A DNA stretch of 64,000 nucleotides from an uncultured Bacilli bacterium (GCA_934101115.1 CAKOPW010000008.1:1-64000), one strand, 5' to 3'; positions 48,041 through 57,260 are shown, counted from the stretch's first letter. Numbers and translations: made by a program. The notes: a model not told the origin generated them from the sequence alone.

Positions 48041-48066
48041 AATCAATCGAAAGATTGATTTTTTTT
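48041..48066 (+). terminator. Original host terminator of tRNA-Gly
   Basis: AATCAATC-GAAA-GATTGATT, an eight-base perfect stem with a GNRA loop, followed by TTTTTT. It is now separated from the tRNA by the prophage. Confidence 0.85.
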
Positions 48067-48107
48067 GTGTCTTACAAAGAAATCATCCTAAAGAAAGGAT
48101 GGTGTTT

Positions 48108-48254
48108 ATGATTAATATTATCAAACAAGAAATACCTATTGATGAATCACTTAAAAAGAAATTAGAATTTATTTGTGATTTTTGTAATACTACTCCTACA
48201 TTTATAAATGGAAGTATTAGAAAAATTGATAAATCTAATTTTGGCTTATATTGA
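48108..48254 (+). CDS. Small protein or gene remnant
   Basis: 48 residues from the ATG at 48108 with GGATGG upstream. It includes MINIIKQEIPIDESLKKKLE and FICDFCNTTPTFINGSIRKI. The frame shifts at the stop into another open stretch (IEPHKVIINNIMFLVFNYSN, ending at 48372), so this may be the 5' part of a gene broken by a frameshift. Family not recognised. Confidence 0.4.
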   Translation: MINIIKQEIPIDESLKKKLEFICDFCNTTPTFINGSIRKIDKSNFGLY

Positions 48255-48459
48255 ACCTCACAAAGTAATTATCAATAATATAATGTTTCTTGTTTTTAAT
48301 TATTCTAATGATGTTTATATCAAAAACTTTGGTAATAAAATTAAAATCAATGAATTACGATCAATGAATTAGAAGATTATTTAAAGCGTACCAACCAGTA
48401 ATTTTGCCCTAAATAGTTTATAATTAAATTAGAAAAACTTATATCTGATTTATTTATGG

Positions 48460-48506
48460 GCGAAGTAGTACAAATAAGCCTAGTTGTACTGCTTCGCTCT
48501 TTTTTA
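48460..48506 (+). terminator. Strong intrinsic terminator
   Basis: GCGAAGTAGTACAA and TTGTACTGCTTCGC form a 14-bp stem, followed by TCTTTTTT. No clear gene ends just before it; it may end the remnant at 48108-48372 or a small RNA. Confidence 0.8.
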
Positions 48507-48584
48507 GTAAAGGTGATGATGATATAGAAATATAATATTAAAAATAAAATATATGATAAAATTATATTAATCATTAATAAATTG

Positions 48585-48600
48585 GTCAGACGCGTCTGAC
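48585..48600. promoter_or_regulatory. Perfect 16-bp palindrome before the DUF1016 gene
   Basis: GTCAGACGCGTCTGAC, 20 bp before the start codon. It is G+C-rich against an AT-rich background. Probable operator or hairpin that would expose or mask the leader. Confidence 0.65.
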
Positions 48601-48620
48601 TAATTACGAAAGGAGAAATT

Positions 48621-49631
48621 ATGTTAGAAAAAAATAATTCAAAAATGATTGAAGAAATTACAAATTTAGTAAATGAAGTTAAATCTAATTTAGCTAATGA
48701 AATTAATAAATCTATTGTCTATGTATATTGGAATATTGGTAGAATAATAGTATCAAATGAAAGCGAATATAATAATCGTTTAGAATATGGTAAAGAAGTT
48801 TTAAAAGGATTATCTGATGAACTTACTAAATATTTAGGTAAAGGTTATTCAGTATCTAACTTAAAGTATATGAGAATGTTTTATAAAGCATATCCTAAAT
48901 TTAATGAAATATCTTCTAGCCTTTCTTGGTCTCACTATTTAGAATTAATGATTATTGAAGATAAAGATAAAAGAAACTTCTATGAAAAAGAATGTATTAA
49001 TTCAAATTGGTCTGTTAGAGAGTTAAGAAGACAATTAGATACTTCATTATTTGAAAGGCTTTTATTATCAGGTGGTAAAAATAATAAAGAAAAAGTATAT
49101 GAATTATCTACAAAAGGACAAGAATTAAATAAACCTAGCGATATAATTAAACAACCTTATGTATTTGAATTTTTAGGCGTTAAAGAAAATAAACCTATAT
49201 TAGAAAAAGACTTAGAATATAAATTAATAAGACATATAGAAGATTTTCTTCTTGAATTAGGTAAAGGTTTTATGTTTGTAGGTTCTCAACAAAGAATAAC
49301 TCTTAATAATACTGATTATTATGTAGATATGGTATTTTACAATAAATTCTTAAAATCTTATGTTTTAATAGATTTAAAAATGAATAAATTAAAAGCTGAA
49401 AATTTAGGTCAAATGAATATGTATTTGAACTATTATGAACAAGCAGTAAATAGTGAAGATGACGGAAAGCCAATAGGCATTATATTATGTGCTGAAAAAG
49501 ATAAAGTAATGTTAGAATATGCCTTAGGTGGACTATCTAATAATCTCTTTGCTTCAACATATACTTACTATATCCCTAATAAAGAACAATTAATTAATGA
49601 AGTAGAAAAAGTTTTAAATAATGAAAATTAA
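48621..49631 (+). CDS. DUF1016 / YhcG-like PDDEXK nuclease
   Basis: 336 residues, start after GAAAGGAG. The N-terminal DUF1016 domain reads VYWNIGRIIVSNESEYNNRL, KGYSVSNLKYMRMFYKAYPK, LSWSHYLELMIIEDKDKRNF. The C-terminal PDDEXK nuclease domain has GFMFVGSQQRITLNNTDYYV, DMVFYNKFLKSYVLIDLKMN (the D...DLK pair) and NYYEQAVNSEDD. Such proteins are found near restriction systems and in mobile regions. It lies 620 bp beyond attR and is accessory cargo. Confidence 0.9.
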   Translation: MLEKNNSKMIEEITNLVNEVKSNLANEINKSIVYVYWNIGRIIVSNESEYNNRLEYGKEVLKGLSDELTKYLGKGYSVSNLKYMRMFYKAYPKFNEISSSLSWSHYLELMIIEDKDKRNFYEKECINSNWSVRELRRQLDTSLFERLLLSGGKNNKEKVYELSTKGQELNKPSDIIKQPYVFEFLGVKENKPILEKDLEYKLIRHIEDFLLELGKGFMFVGSQQRITLNNTDYYVDMVFYNKFLKSYVLIDLKMNKLKAENLGQMNMYLNYYEQAVNSEDDGKPIGIILCAEKDKVMLEYALGGLSNNLFASTYTYYIPNKEQLINEVEKVLNNEN

Positions 49632-49675
49632 AGAAAAAAGATGATTTTGAGAGTTTAGCTTAAAATCATCTTTTA

Positions 49676-50035
49676 CTAATTACAGTTTCCTTTTTTATAG
49701 CCTCTAGAAATAGCCTGTTCTTTATTATAAGCCCAGTAAGAATATTTACCATCTATACTATCTACCATACAATCATAACTATAATAATAATCTCCGTATC
49801 CTTCAATTACAAAAACAATATTTTCATCAAAAAAATCGAGTTTTTCTTTAGTCCAAGATGTAGTCCTATATCCATTTAAAGTATCTAATTCATTTTGAAT
49901 GCTACTATCATCAAAAACATTATCCACAACATAGTCTACATATAGTTCTACACTTTTGTCATATAAAACATAAATATATGTACATACTCCAATTAAAATA
50001 AATATTATAATAGATGATTTTTTAATAGATAACAG
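49676..50035 (-). pseudogene. Membrane-anchored small protein without a standard start
   Basis: A 119-codon open frame: LSIKKSSIIIFILIGVCTYI (transmembrane) then an acidic Tyr-rich domain ending YNKEQAISRGYKKGNCN. There is no ATG, GTG or TTG ahead of the membrane helix. The first in-frame candidate is a CTG at 50035 without a good Shine-Dalgarno. Starting at the GTG at 49927 would drop the anchor. It is either CUG-initiated or has lost its 5' end. Family unknown. Confidence 0.5.
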
Positions 50036-50156
50036 GAATAGCTAAACGCGAGACTCTTGAAAAAGTAGTAAAAATAAAAACTTATATTTGGAATATATTT
50101 CTATTTATCAGTTTTTTTTACATTTTTTCAGATAAATGATAAATATAGGTTATATT

Positions 50157-50501
50157 TTATTCTTTGCTTTTAGTTCCACTTAAAATCAGTAAATTGTTTG
50201 TCCATGGCAATTGCGACGACACTGTTGTCGCAATCTCATCATCTTTATAAGTACTATAAAATGAGTCATACGTTCTATATTTCTTTTAGTAAATCCTTTT
50301 ATAGTTGGATAATTATTCTTCATGGAATCTGAGGCTTTTGTTGTTATTTTATCACCATAATTACTATTTTCTTTTAGTTCATATAGAAATTTACCGACTT
50401 CTAAATACAATAAAATCATTTCTTCATTTACTTTTCTGTAAACATTATTTTTTTCGCTTTTCAATCATTTCAATAATTTGATTAAAATTAATATCTAACA
50501 T
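50157..50501 (-). pseudogene. Decayed DUF1016 N-terminal domain
   Basis: MLDINFNQIIEMIEKRK at 50501 runs into a stop in an A7 tract. The frame resumes as NNVYRKVNEEMILLYLEVGK, DKITTKASDSMKNNYPTIKG, then shifts again near 50270 into YSTYKDDEIATTVSSQLPWT, NNLLILSGTKSKE. This matches the order of DUF1016 N-terminal motifs. Two frameshifts and no nuclease domain: a dead paralogue of the gene at 48621. Confidence 0.8.
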
Positions 50502-50799
50502 AATAATCAAATCCTTAAAATAAGTTATTTGCAATTTTAAACAAATTATATCATTTAATTTGATAACTTTATATACTTTCATTTAAATTCATGAAAATTT
50601 TGTATATAATGTTTTTAGAAAGAGAACTTAGTTCGTAACATGTATGTGATTCGCTCTACTAAGGAATCTATTCGAGAAAATCGAACTTAATACATATAAT
50701 CAATTATAACCAATCAAAATGTTGATTTTTTTTAGCTTACAAAAAAAGAAACCATCATTTAATAGTTTCTATTATAAATTTAATTTGTAAATTATATTG
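50502..50799. other. Intergenic region with a terminator, no gene seen
   Basis: No credible ORF. A hairpin AATCAA-AATG-TTGATT followed by a T-tract lies at 50712-50735 (plus). A TATAAT-like box lies near 50603. A short untranslated transcript is possible but not supported further. Confidence 0.4.
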
Positions 50800-51636
50800 T
50801 TACTTAAAAATATTTGTAATAGCATTAGCACAATCATCTTTAATGCATATTGCCCTATTTTTTAATTCATAAACCATATCATTATATTTATTATTTATTC
50901 TTATTAAAGTTATATTATCATGTGTATATGCTAATTTTTCAAATGGAAATCTTATGATTCCTGGCGTATTGAATCCAACACCTAATTCAATTAAAATTAA
51001 TTTTTTATTTATATTATCATTAATAAATTTTTCATAATTATCACTAAGTTTATTCCAATTATCATCTTCAACAAAGAAAGCATCTTTTCTAATATTTATT
51101 TCCATTTTTTCTTCACAAACTGGGCATATTGGTATAAGATTACTATCAACTTTTAAATTATCTTTAGATTTCAACATTTTTTTAATTAATTCAGTATCAT
51201 CATATAACTTATTATGACACCCTTTAGAACATTGCATCTTTCCATAACTACCTTGAACTTCAAACACCTTATCATGTTCAAAACCAGACTTTTCAAATTG
51301 TCCATCAACATTTGTTGTAATAACAAAATAATTTTTATTTTTTAAAATATCTAATAATTCTTTATAAGCATTCAAGGGAGGTGGTGCAATAAATGAATAG
51401 TTAATATGTTTTGCCCAATAACTCCACCTCTCCTCTTCAGTATTAAATTCATAAAAACTAGATGTGTACATATCAGTCATTCCATAAGCTTTAACTAGTT
51501 CAGGAAAATTCTTTTTAAAGCTTTCTTTCGAATAATCTATACCTGCTGATGCAGATAATCCAGCTCCTGCACCAATAACAATAGCATCAGCTTTTTTTAT
51601 TAAATCTTTAATTTTTAAATAATTTTCTGTATTCAT
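50800..51636 (-). CDS. Class M sirtuin (SirTM), protein ADP-ribosyltransferase type
   Basis: 278 residues from the ATG at 51636. NAD-binding GAGAGLSASAGIDY near residue 20, TTNVDGQFEKSGF, and EVQGSYGKMQC, where the usual catalytic His of sirtuins is Gln. That Gln is the hallmark of the SirTM class, which mono-ADP-ribosylates proteins rather than deacetylating them. Zinc Cys pairs are CSKGC and CPVC. Its start overlaps the macrodomain gene end by about 29 nt, giving the transferase/hydrolase pair. In known systems the target is a lipoylated GcvH-like carrier, not present in this window. Confidence 0.88.
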   Translation of the reverse strand: MNTENYLKIKDLIKKADAIVIGAGAGLSASAGIDYSKESFKKNFPELVKAYGMTDMYTSSFYEFNTEEERWSYWAKHINYSFIAPPPLNAYKELLDILKNKNYFVITTNVDGQFEKSGFEHDKVFEVQGSYGKMQCSKGCHNKLYDDTELIKKMLKSKDNLKVDSNLIPICPVCEEKMEINIRKDAFFVEDDNWNKLSDNYEKFINDNINKKLILIELGVGFNTPGIIRFPFEKLAYTHDNITLIRINNKYNDMVYELKNRAICIKDDCANAITNIFK

Positions 51637-52372
51637 TATAATCACTCTCACTAAAAACATTAAATATAACTTTTATATTTGATTTATACTTACTTAGTGT
51701 TTCTTTAACTGAGTTATATGCAACTATTTTTGCTTTATTTATTGGATAGCCAAATAGACCTGTTGATATACTTGGAAAGGCGATAGATTTATAACCATTC
51801 TTAATAGCATATTCCAAAGAATTTTTATAACAATTTGATAAATCCAATTCATTTTGGTTTGTTACTTCATTTATAACTTGAGGCCCAACCGTTGTGATTA
51901 CTTTTTTACTTGGCAAGTTATAAGCATCGCAAATGATTATTTCACCATTAGAAAGCTCTTTACCTTTTAAAATTTCATTACATTCAAGTCTTAGTCTCAT
52001 CCCTGCATTAGTATGAATCACATTGTCTATACAAACATGTCTTGGATTAAAACAACCTAATCCCTCGTTATTGCCAGCATTAACAATAATATCACACTTC
52101 AAAGTAGTAATATCACCTTTCCACAAAACAATATTGTCTTTCAATTCCTTTAAAGAATTAACATCAACTATTTTCTTATCTTTTAATTCTAAACTTAAGT
52201 ATTCATCTTCTAACCTTAAAATTTCTTCGTTTATAGGTTTAGGTAATCTTATATTAACAAGTGTCTTATATAATCTTTTTAACTCTTCATAAGAATGTGG
52301 TAATTCAATATTATAATTATTTTCTTGAATCAAATATTCTATTAACTTTAATAATAATTTCTCTTTGTTCAT
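51608..52372 (-). CDS. Macrodomain protein ADP-ribose hydrolase (SirTM-linked type)
   Basis: 254 residues. The macrodomain core reads LWKGDITTLKCDIIVNAGNN, GCFNPRHVCIDNVIHTNAGM (with the Cys/His set of the zinc-containing subclass) and IAFPSISTGLFGYPINKAKI. An N-terminal helical extension (residues 1-65) is typical of the SirTM-linked subclass. It would remove the ADP-ribose added by the partner sirtuin. It overlaps the HxlR gene stop by 4 nt. Confidence 0.9.
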   Translation of the reverse strand: MNKEKLLLKLIEYLIQENNYNIELPHSYEELKRLYKTLVNIRLPKPINEEILRLEDEYLSLELKDKKIVDVNSLKELKDNIVLWKGDITTLKCDIIVNAGNNEGLGCFNPRHVCIDNVIHTNAGMRLRLECNEILKGKELSNGEIIICDAYNLPSKKVITTVGPQVINEVTNQNELDLSNCYKNSLEYAIKNGYKSIAFPSISTGLFGYPINKAKIVAYNSVKETLSKYKSNIKVIFNVFSESDYNEYRKLFKN

Positions 52373-52695
52373 TTATGATCCTTATACTTAATACCAAACT
52401 CTTTCATCATATCAAGAACACTTTTAAGTTCCATACCTTTTTCAGTTAGTGAATATTCGACTTTTGGTGGAATAACAGGATAAACTTTTCTTTTAACTAT
52501 TCCATCACTCTCCAAATCTTTTAAATTTTGTGTTAAAACCTTAGCAGATATTCCAACAACCGATCTATTAAGTTCATTATATCTTTTTGTACCAGTAATT
52601 AAATCTCTTAGAATTAAAACTTTCCATTTATTTGAAATAATAGATGCTGTATATTCAACAGGACAATTTGTATAAACTTTAGCCATAATTATCAA
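52369..52695 (-). CDS. HxlR-family transcriptional regulator
   Basis: 108 residues. The winged-helix signature is CPVEYTASIISNKWKVLILR, LITGTKRYNELNRSVVGISA, KVLTQNLKDLESDGIVKRKV. The N-terminal Cys (YTNCPVE) is the position used for redox or electrophile sensing in this family. First gene of the macrodomain/SirTM operon and probably autoregulated through the AGTAAGTA repeats just upstream. Confidence 0.9.
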   Translation of the reverse strand: MIIMAKVYTNCPVEYTASIISNKWKVLILRDLITGTKRYNELNRSVVGISAKVLTQNLKDLESDGIVKRKVYPVIPPKVEYSLTEKGMELKSVLDMMKEFGIKYKDHK

Positions 52696-52729
52696 CTCCG
52701 GTTTTATTATATCATTACATGTTACTTTT

Positions 52730-52757
52730 AGTAAGTACGCACCTTTTGGTAAGTATT
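52730..52757. promoter_or_regulatory. Presumed HxlR operator at its own promoter
   Basis: AGTAAGTACGCACCTTTT then GGTAAGTA: two GTAAGTA units 20 bp apart. A minus-strand TATAAT for hxlR lies near 52708. The first 18 bases match the site at 53660 closely. Confidence 0.65.
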
Positions 52758-52758
52758 A

Positions 52759-52782
52759 AAAAAGTGAATTTTACTTCACTTT
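52759..52782 (-). terminator. Terminator after the metallo-hydrolase-like gene
   Basis: Minus-strand AAAGTGAA/TTCACTTT stem followed by TTTAATACTT. Confidence 0.6.
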
Positions 52783-52786
52783 GTAA

Positions 52787-53578
52787 TTATTCTCCAAAGA
52801 AGAAACCTGCTGTCATTTCTAGATAATTAACACCACTGTAATTTGGATATTCATCTTTAATTTTCTTTATCATTTCATCTTTGCTAGTACAAGTACTTGC
52901 AATTTTTAACAAAGTTTCAATATATGATATTTTTGTATAAACGGCTTTAATATCTTCTGGAATATAATGTGATGTTAAAATTAAATTATAATTTTTTTCT
53001 ATATATCCCTTTAATGTATCAATCATAGAGTTTGCATGACTTACACCAGCAATAATAGAATGACATTCACTACCTAACATATGGGTATAAATACAATTTA
53101 TCTCTGGTATTTCAATATCAAAAGCATCATTTGTTGGAACAATATTCATTTTTATATCTGCTAAGGTAATAGTCCCTTCGTTGATATAATCAGTTACATT
53201 ATGTATATTGTTATCAAAGGATTCTCCAAATGCCTTTGTAAAATTATCAACCAAAACTTTTCCTCCACCTGTATGTCCATATTCATCAGCTTTTTTAGTA
53301 GCATATTTCTTGGAATTTTTTAAGAAAGTTCCGCCTCCCATATGATATGAAAGTAATACTCCGTCAAGTTTAGCTCCTAACGATTCGATATAATTTTCTA
53401 GTTCTTTGTTATTATCATAAAATGCAGGAGATTCAATAACAACTATCTTGTTATGTTTTTCAAGTAAAATAACTTGATTATCAATATAATCTGCTGTGTT
53501 GTAATTATGAACTTTAATATCTCCAAAATCATAAGTTAAAACATAACCTTTATCCAAATTTATTCTTTTGTTTTCCAT
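52787..53578 (-). CDS. Metallo-hydrolase-like protein (degenerate MBL fold), HxlR-linked
   Basis: 263 residues from the ATG at 53578 (GGAGG upstream). The layout resembles a metallo-beta-lactamase fold (KIVVIESPAFYDNNKELENY, then LDGVLLSYHMGGGTFLKNSK, CIYTHMLGSECHSI, LILTSHYIPEDIK). However, the HxHxDH motif is replaced by SYHMGGG, so metal binding is doubtful. It shares an operator-like sequence with hxlR. Function unknown; detoxification is suggested by regulation only. Confidence 0.7.
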   Translation of the reverse strand: MENKRINLDKGYVLTYDFGDIKVHNYNTADYIDNQVILLEKHNKIVVIESPAFYDNNKELENYIESLGAKLDGVLLSYHMGGGTFLKNSKKYATKKADEYGHTGGGKVLVDNFTKAFGESFDNNIHNVTDYINEGTITLADIKMNIVPTNDAFDIEIPEINCIYTHMLGSECHSIIAGVSHANSMIDTLKGYIEKNYNLILTSHYIPEDIKAVYTKISYIETLLKIASTCTSKDEMIKKIKDEYPNYSGVNYLEMTAGFFFGE

Positions 53579-53659
53579 TTTCTTTCCTCCTAAATTTTTA
53601 TTCAAAGATGTGCGCACATTTCCTTTGACAATTAAATTATAGAGTAATAAAAAATAAAA

Positions 53660-53697
53660 AGTAAGTATGCACTTTTTTGTTAGATACTTACTTCTTG
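53660..53697. promoter_or_regulatory. Presumed HxlR operator upstream of the metallo-hydrolase-like gene
   Basis: AGTAAGTATGCACTTTTT, then ATACTTACTT: an inverted AAGTAAGTAT/ATACTTACTT pair. The first part matches 52730-52747 with two changes. Confidence 0.65.
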
Positions 53698-53781
53698 GTA
53701 TAAATTTAATTAAAATAAGAATTTGATAATTAAAATTTTTTTAATTGTAGAACAAATTTCATAGGTAAATTCTAATTATTA

Positions 53782-54450
53782 TTATTTTTTAACGTATTCA
53801 TTAATGAATTTTTCAAAGAAATTCAAATCATTCATTATTTCAGGATGCCATTGAACTCCAATTATGTTGCCCTTTTCAATTCCTTCAATATATCCATCAG
53901 AACTAATAGCTGATATAGAAAAATCTGGAGCTAAATCTTTAATTGCTTGATGATGATAAGAATTAACATTTATGCTATCTGACTCATAAACTTTATGTAA
54001 AAAAGAGTTTTTTTCAATTTTTATTGTATGCATTGTATTTGTACTTGTTTTTCCAGTAAGATAATGATTTGGAATATTTTGATATAATGTTCCTCCAAAA
54101 ATAACATTTAGTTCTTGAATACCTGCACAAATACCTAATATTGGCTTTTCAACTTTGTTAAACAAAGTGACAGCCTTTTTTACCAATGGAAATTCATCAA
54201 TATTGTAATTAATGTTAGAAACAGTTTTTTCTCCATAATAACTAGGATGTACATTATTTGGTCCACCAGTTATCAATAATGCATCACAATAATCAACAAT
54301 TTGTTCCATATTATTTTCTGATACTATAGGAATTAATAAAACTCCAAGTTTTGTTAAACAATCAACATAATAGTTCTTTAAAAACAATTCTTTTTTTAAA
54401 CCATTGCTTGTTTCATAATATCTAGTTCTAGCTATAATTGCCATTCTCAT
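53782..54450 (-). CDS. Class I glutamine amidotransferase (gamma-Glu-GABA hydrolase type)
   Basis: 222 residues of the peptidase C26 family. Nucleophile elbow ILGICAGIQELNVIFGG (Cys near residue 99), catalytic HPE in GVQWHPEIMN, and a substrate-loop HHQAIKDLAPDFSISAIS. Relatives hydrolyse gamma-glutamyl amides such as gamma-glutamyl-GABA; the substrate here is not determined. Monocistronic. Confidence 0.88.
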   Translation of the reverse strand: MRMAIIARTRYYETSNGLKKELFLKNYYVDCLTKLGVLLIPIVSENNMEQIVDYCDALLITGGPNNVHPSYYGEKTVSNINYNIDEFPLVKKAVTLFNKVEKPILGICAGIQELNVIFGGTLYQNIPNHYLTGKTSTNTMHTIKIEKNSFLHKVYESDSINVNSYHHQAIKDLAPDFSISAISSDGYIEGIEKGNIIGVQWHPEIMNDLNFFEKFINEYVKK

Positions 54451-54641
54451 AACATTCCTCCTAACTTTTTATACTTTAATAATATTATAACATTAATTAT
54501 TTCATTTTTTATTTAAGATAAATTTTTATAGTATTTTATTCCTTTTCACTTGCTTTTCTCTTTTCGTATGTAATAAATATAGACAAAAAATCCAATATTT
54601 ATTTAAAATTTGATATAATGATGATAATAGGAGATGCGCGT

Positions 54642-57260
54642 ATGATAGAGTTAAAAAATATTAAAAAGACTTATAAAAGCAAAAAAGGAGTTTCCACAGA
54701 AGCATTAAAAGAAGTAAATATTAAATTTAATGAAAGTGGATTAGTTTTTATACTAGGAAAAAGTGGCTCTGGGAAATCAACTCTACTGAATATTTTAGGT
54801 GGTTTAGATACATACACAAGTGGAGATATAATAATAAACGGGAAATCAACAAAACAGTTTAAAGAAAAAGATTGGGATGCTTACAGGAATACCTACATAG
54901 GATTTATATTTCAAGAATTTAATTTATTAGATGATTATAACGTTGAAGATAATCTTAGGTTAGCATTAGAACTCCAACATAAAAAAATCACTGACGAAGA
55001 AATTTTAACAGCATTAAAAATGGTTGATTTAGATGATTTACTTAAAAGGAAACCAAATGAATTATCTGGAGGTCAAAAACAAAGAATTGCTATCGCACGT
55101 GCATTAATAAAAAATCCAAAAATAATTTTAGCAGATGAGCCAACAGGAAGCCTTGATAGTACAACCAGCAAGCAAATATTTAAAATTTTAAAAGAAATAT
55201 CAAAAAATAAATTAGTAATTGTTGTATCTCATGATGACGAATCTGCTAGAAAATATGCAGATAGAATTATCAAAATTTCTGATGGTATAATTGAAGAAGA
55301 CACCAATTCTTCAATTATAAAAAATAATAATGAATTAAAATTAGTAAATGCCAAACTTCCCTTTTTATATAGTCTAAAAATGGGATTAGGTAATTTATTT
55401 CATAAAAAAATTAGATTAATTTTTTCAATATTACTAATTGTTTTATGCTTAGTGTGTTTTGGTACCATGACTTCTACTCTAAACAGTGATATTAACAAAG
55501 AACTTATTAAAATTTTTAAAGAAAAAGGAAGCACCGAAGTAAGAATTTTAAAGTATCAAGATAATGTTTCATATGAAAAAATATTTACTGAACAAATAAA
55601 ACATCTTTTTGATACAAATATTGAAGGAAACAATTTATTTCCTGAAACAATAAAGTTAGATGATAATTTTATTTCTGAAGTCGAAACAAAAACTAATTTG
55701 AATTGGTATGGGGAATATAATGCATATAATAATTTTGAACCATTAAGTTGGTCATATAATTCGTCTGTTGATGATAATGGAATTCTCTACTACTATATAG
55801 GTGATTCTTTATTAGGAAAGAATATTAAGTTTGTAAAAGCAAATGATAATTTATTTAAAAATATAAAAATAATTGGTAACATTCCAAATAATGATGATGA
55901 AATTATGATTACAAGTTTTGTAGCAGATCAAATAATTAATAATGGTATAAAAAGTAAAAAAGATAAAAATAATAATACAATTGATTTTTATAAGCCAATT
56001 ACTTATGCAAATATCATAGATGATAATATTTATATAAATCTTGGAGATATGACATATGTTAAAATTGTTGGTATTGCTGACTATACAGACTATCTAAAGA
56101 AATATTCAGACTTAAAAGAAATAAAAGCAGCAACTATGTGGGATATGTCAAATAAAAGTAAGGAATATAAAAAATTAGATGAATTATACAACAATTTATT
56201 AAATGACATAGATCAATTTCTTAGTAGAATATATGTTTCAGATGTCTTTATTAATAAAATAGATCTAAAAAATGAGAATATATCAAATTCTACTACAAAA
56301 ATTATATATAATAATGATATCTTTGATATTGATGAATTTGCATATATTAATAAAGATTTAGATGTTTTAGTCAATAATGATATAAAAAAAATATCTACTT
56401 TAAATAATGACGAAATTATTATTAATACAGCATTATTAAATGTAATAACAAAAAATGATTATCAAAAAAAATTAAAAGAATATATAGCTTCAAATAAAAC
56501 AAATGACACTGTTGAGTTTTTGAAGAAGTACTTAAATGATAATTCTATAATAGATAAAAAGTTTAAAACTAGCATTAAAGAAAACAAGATTTACAGTGAT
56601 GTAAATAATTTTGGTGAATATTCAGTTGTAGGAGTTATTGATGATGACTCTGAATCAAGTTTAGTCTATTATAATAAAGAATGTATTAAAGATTTAATAT
56701 CTGATAATATAGTGATGACTCACATTTTTACTAATGTTAATACAGTAGATGAACTTAAAACGATTTTAAAATACTACCCTATTAACAATTCAAATATTAT
56801 ATCTCAAAGTAATTATTCTTCGAGTTTATTAACAAGTATAGAAATAATTTATATTTTTAAATTATTAGGAAAATATGGAACTATATTTTTCTTAGTGTTC
56901 GCAATTGTTATTTTAATGAATTTTATAAGTAACAGCATTAAATTTAGAAAAAAAGAAATTGGAATTTTGAGAGCAATTGGTTGCCGAAGGATTGATGTTA
57001 TAAAAATGTTTATTTATGAGTGCTTGACACTTATGCTTATTTGCCTAGGTTTGTCATTTATAATAATCCCTAAAATAACAAACTCAATAAATTCTTTTAT
57101 TTCATCAACGCTGTATTCAAATATTAGTATTATGAACTTTGGTATTTTACAAATACTTGGAGTAACAATAGTAATGATAATCATAGTAATTATATCAAGT
57201 ATAATACCTATACAAAAATTAACAAAAATGAAACCAATAGATATAATATTGGATAAATAA
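54642..57260 (+). CDS. ABC transporter: ATPase fused to FtsX-like permease
   Basis: 872 residues from the ATG at 54642 (GGAGATG upstream). The MacB/LolD-type ATPase domain (1-230) has Walker A GKSGSGKST, signature LSGGQKQR and Walker B IILADEPTGSLD. A transmembrane helix follows (IFSILLIVLCLVCFGTM), then a large extracellular Asn/Asp-rich domain (about 285-740), then three helices near the C-terminus with the FtsX hallmark FRKKEIGILRAIGCRRIDVI. Probably exports peptides or senses envelope stress. No two-component genes lie next to it. Confidence 0.92.
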   Translation: MIELKNIKKTYKSKKGVSTEALKEVNIKFNESGLVFILGKSGSGKSTLLNILGGLDTYTSGDIIINGKSTKQFKEKDWDAYRNTYIGFIFQEFNLLDDYNVEDNLRLALELQHKKITDEEILTALKMVDLDDLLKRKPNELSGGQKQRIAIARALIKNPKIILADEPTGSLDSTTSKQIFKILKEISKNKLVIVVSHDDESARKYADRIIKISDGIIEEDTNSSIIKNNNELKLVNAKLPFLYSLKMGLGNLFHKKIRLIFSILLIVLCLVCFGTMTSTLNSDINKELIKIFKEKGSTEVRILKYQDNVSYEKIFTEQIKHLFDTNIEGNNLFPETIKLDDNFISEVETKTNLNWYGEYNAYNNFEPLSWSYNSSVDDNGILYYYIGDSLLGKNIKFVKANDNLFKNIKIIGNIPNNDDEIMITSFVADQIINNGIKSKKDKNNNTIDFYKPITYANIIDDNIYINLGDMTYVKIVGIADYTDYLKKYSDLKEIKAATMWDMSNKSKEYKKLDELYNNLLNDIDQFLSRIYVSDVFINKIDLKNENISNSTTKIIYNNDIFDIDEFAYINKDLDVLVNNDIKKISTLNNDEIIINTALLNVITKNDYQKKLKEYIASNKTNDTVEFLKKYLNDNSIIDKKFKTSIKENKIYSDVNNFGEYSVVGVIDDDSESSLVYYNKECIKDLISDNIVMTHIFTNVNTVDELKTILKYYPINNSNIISQSNYSSSLLTSIEIIYIFKLLGKYGTIFFLVFAIVILMNFISNSIKFRKKEIGILRAIGCRRIDVIKMFIYECLTLMLICLGLSFIIIPKITNSINSFISSTLYSNISIMNFGILQILGVTIVMIIIVIISSIIPIQKLTKMKPIDIILDK

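Noticed and set aside
48377..48574. Minus-strand 65-codon hydrophobic frame
   Set aside because: It overlaps the strong plus-strand terminator hairpin and has no ribosome binding site; treated as a shadow.
50630..50720. Possible tRNA or tRNA remnant near GAACTTAGTTCG
   Set aside because: No acceptor or T-arm pairing could be assembled; only a terminator-like hairpin is supported.
48621..53617. A complete restriction-modification or known defence island next to the prophage
   Set aside because: Only a lone DUF1016 nuclease and remnants are present; no methyltransferase, helicase or toxin-antitoxin pair could be identified.
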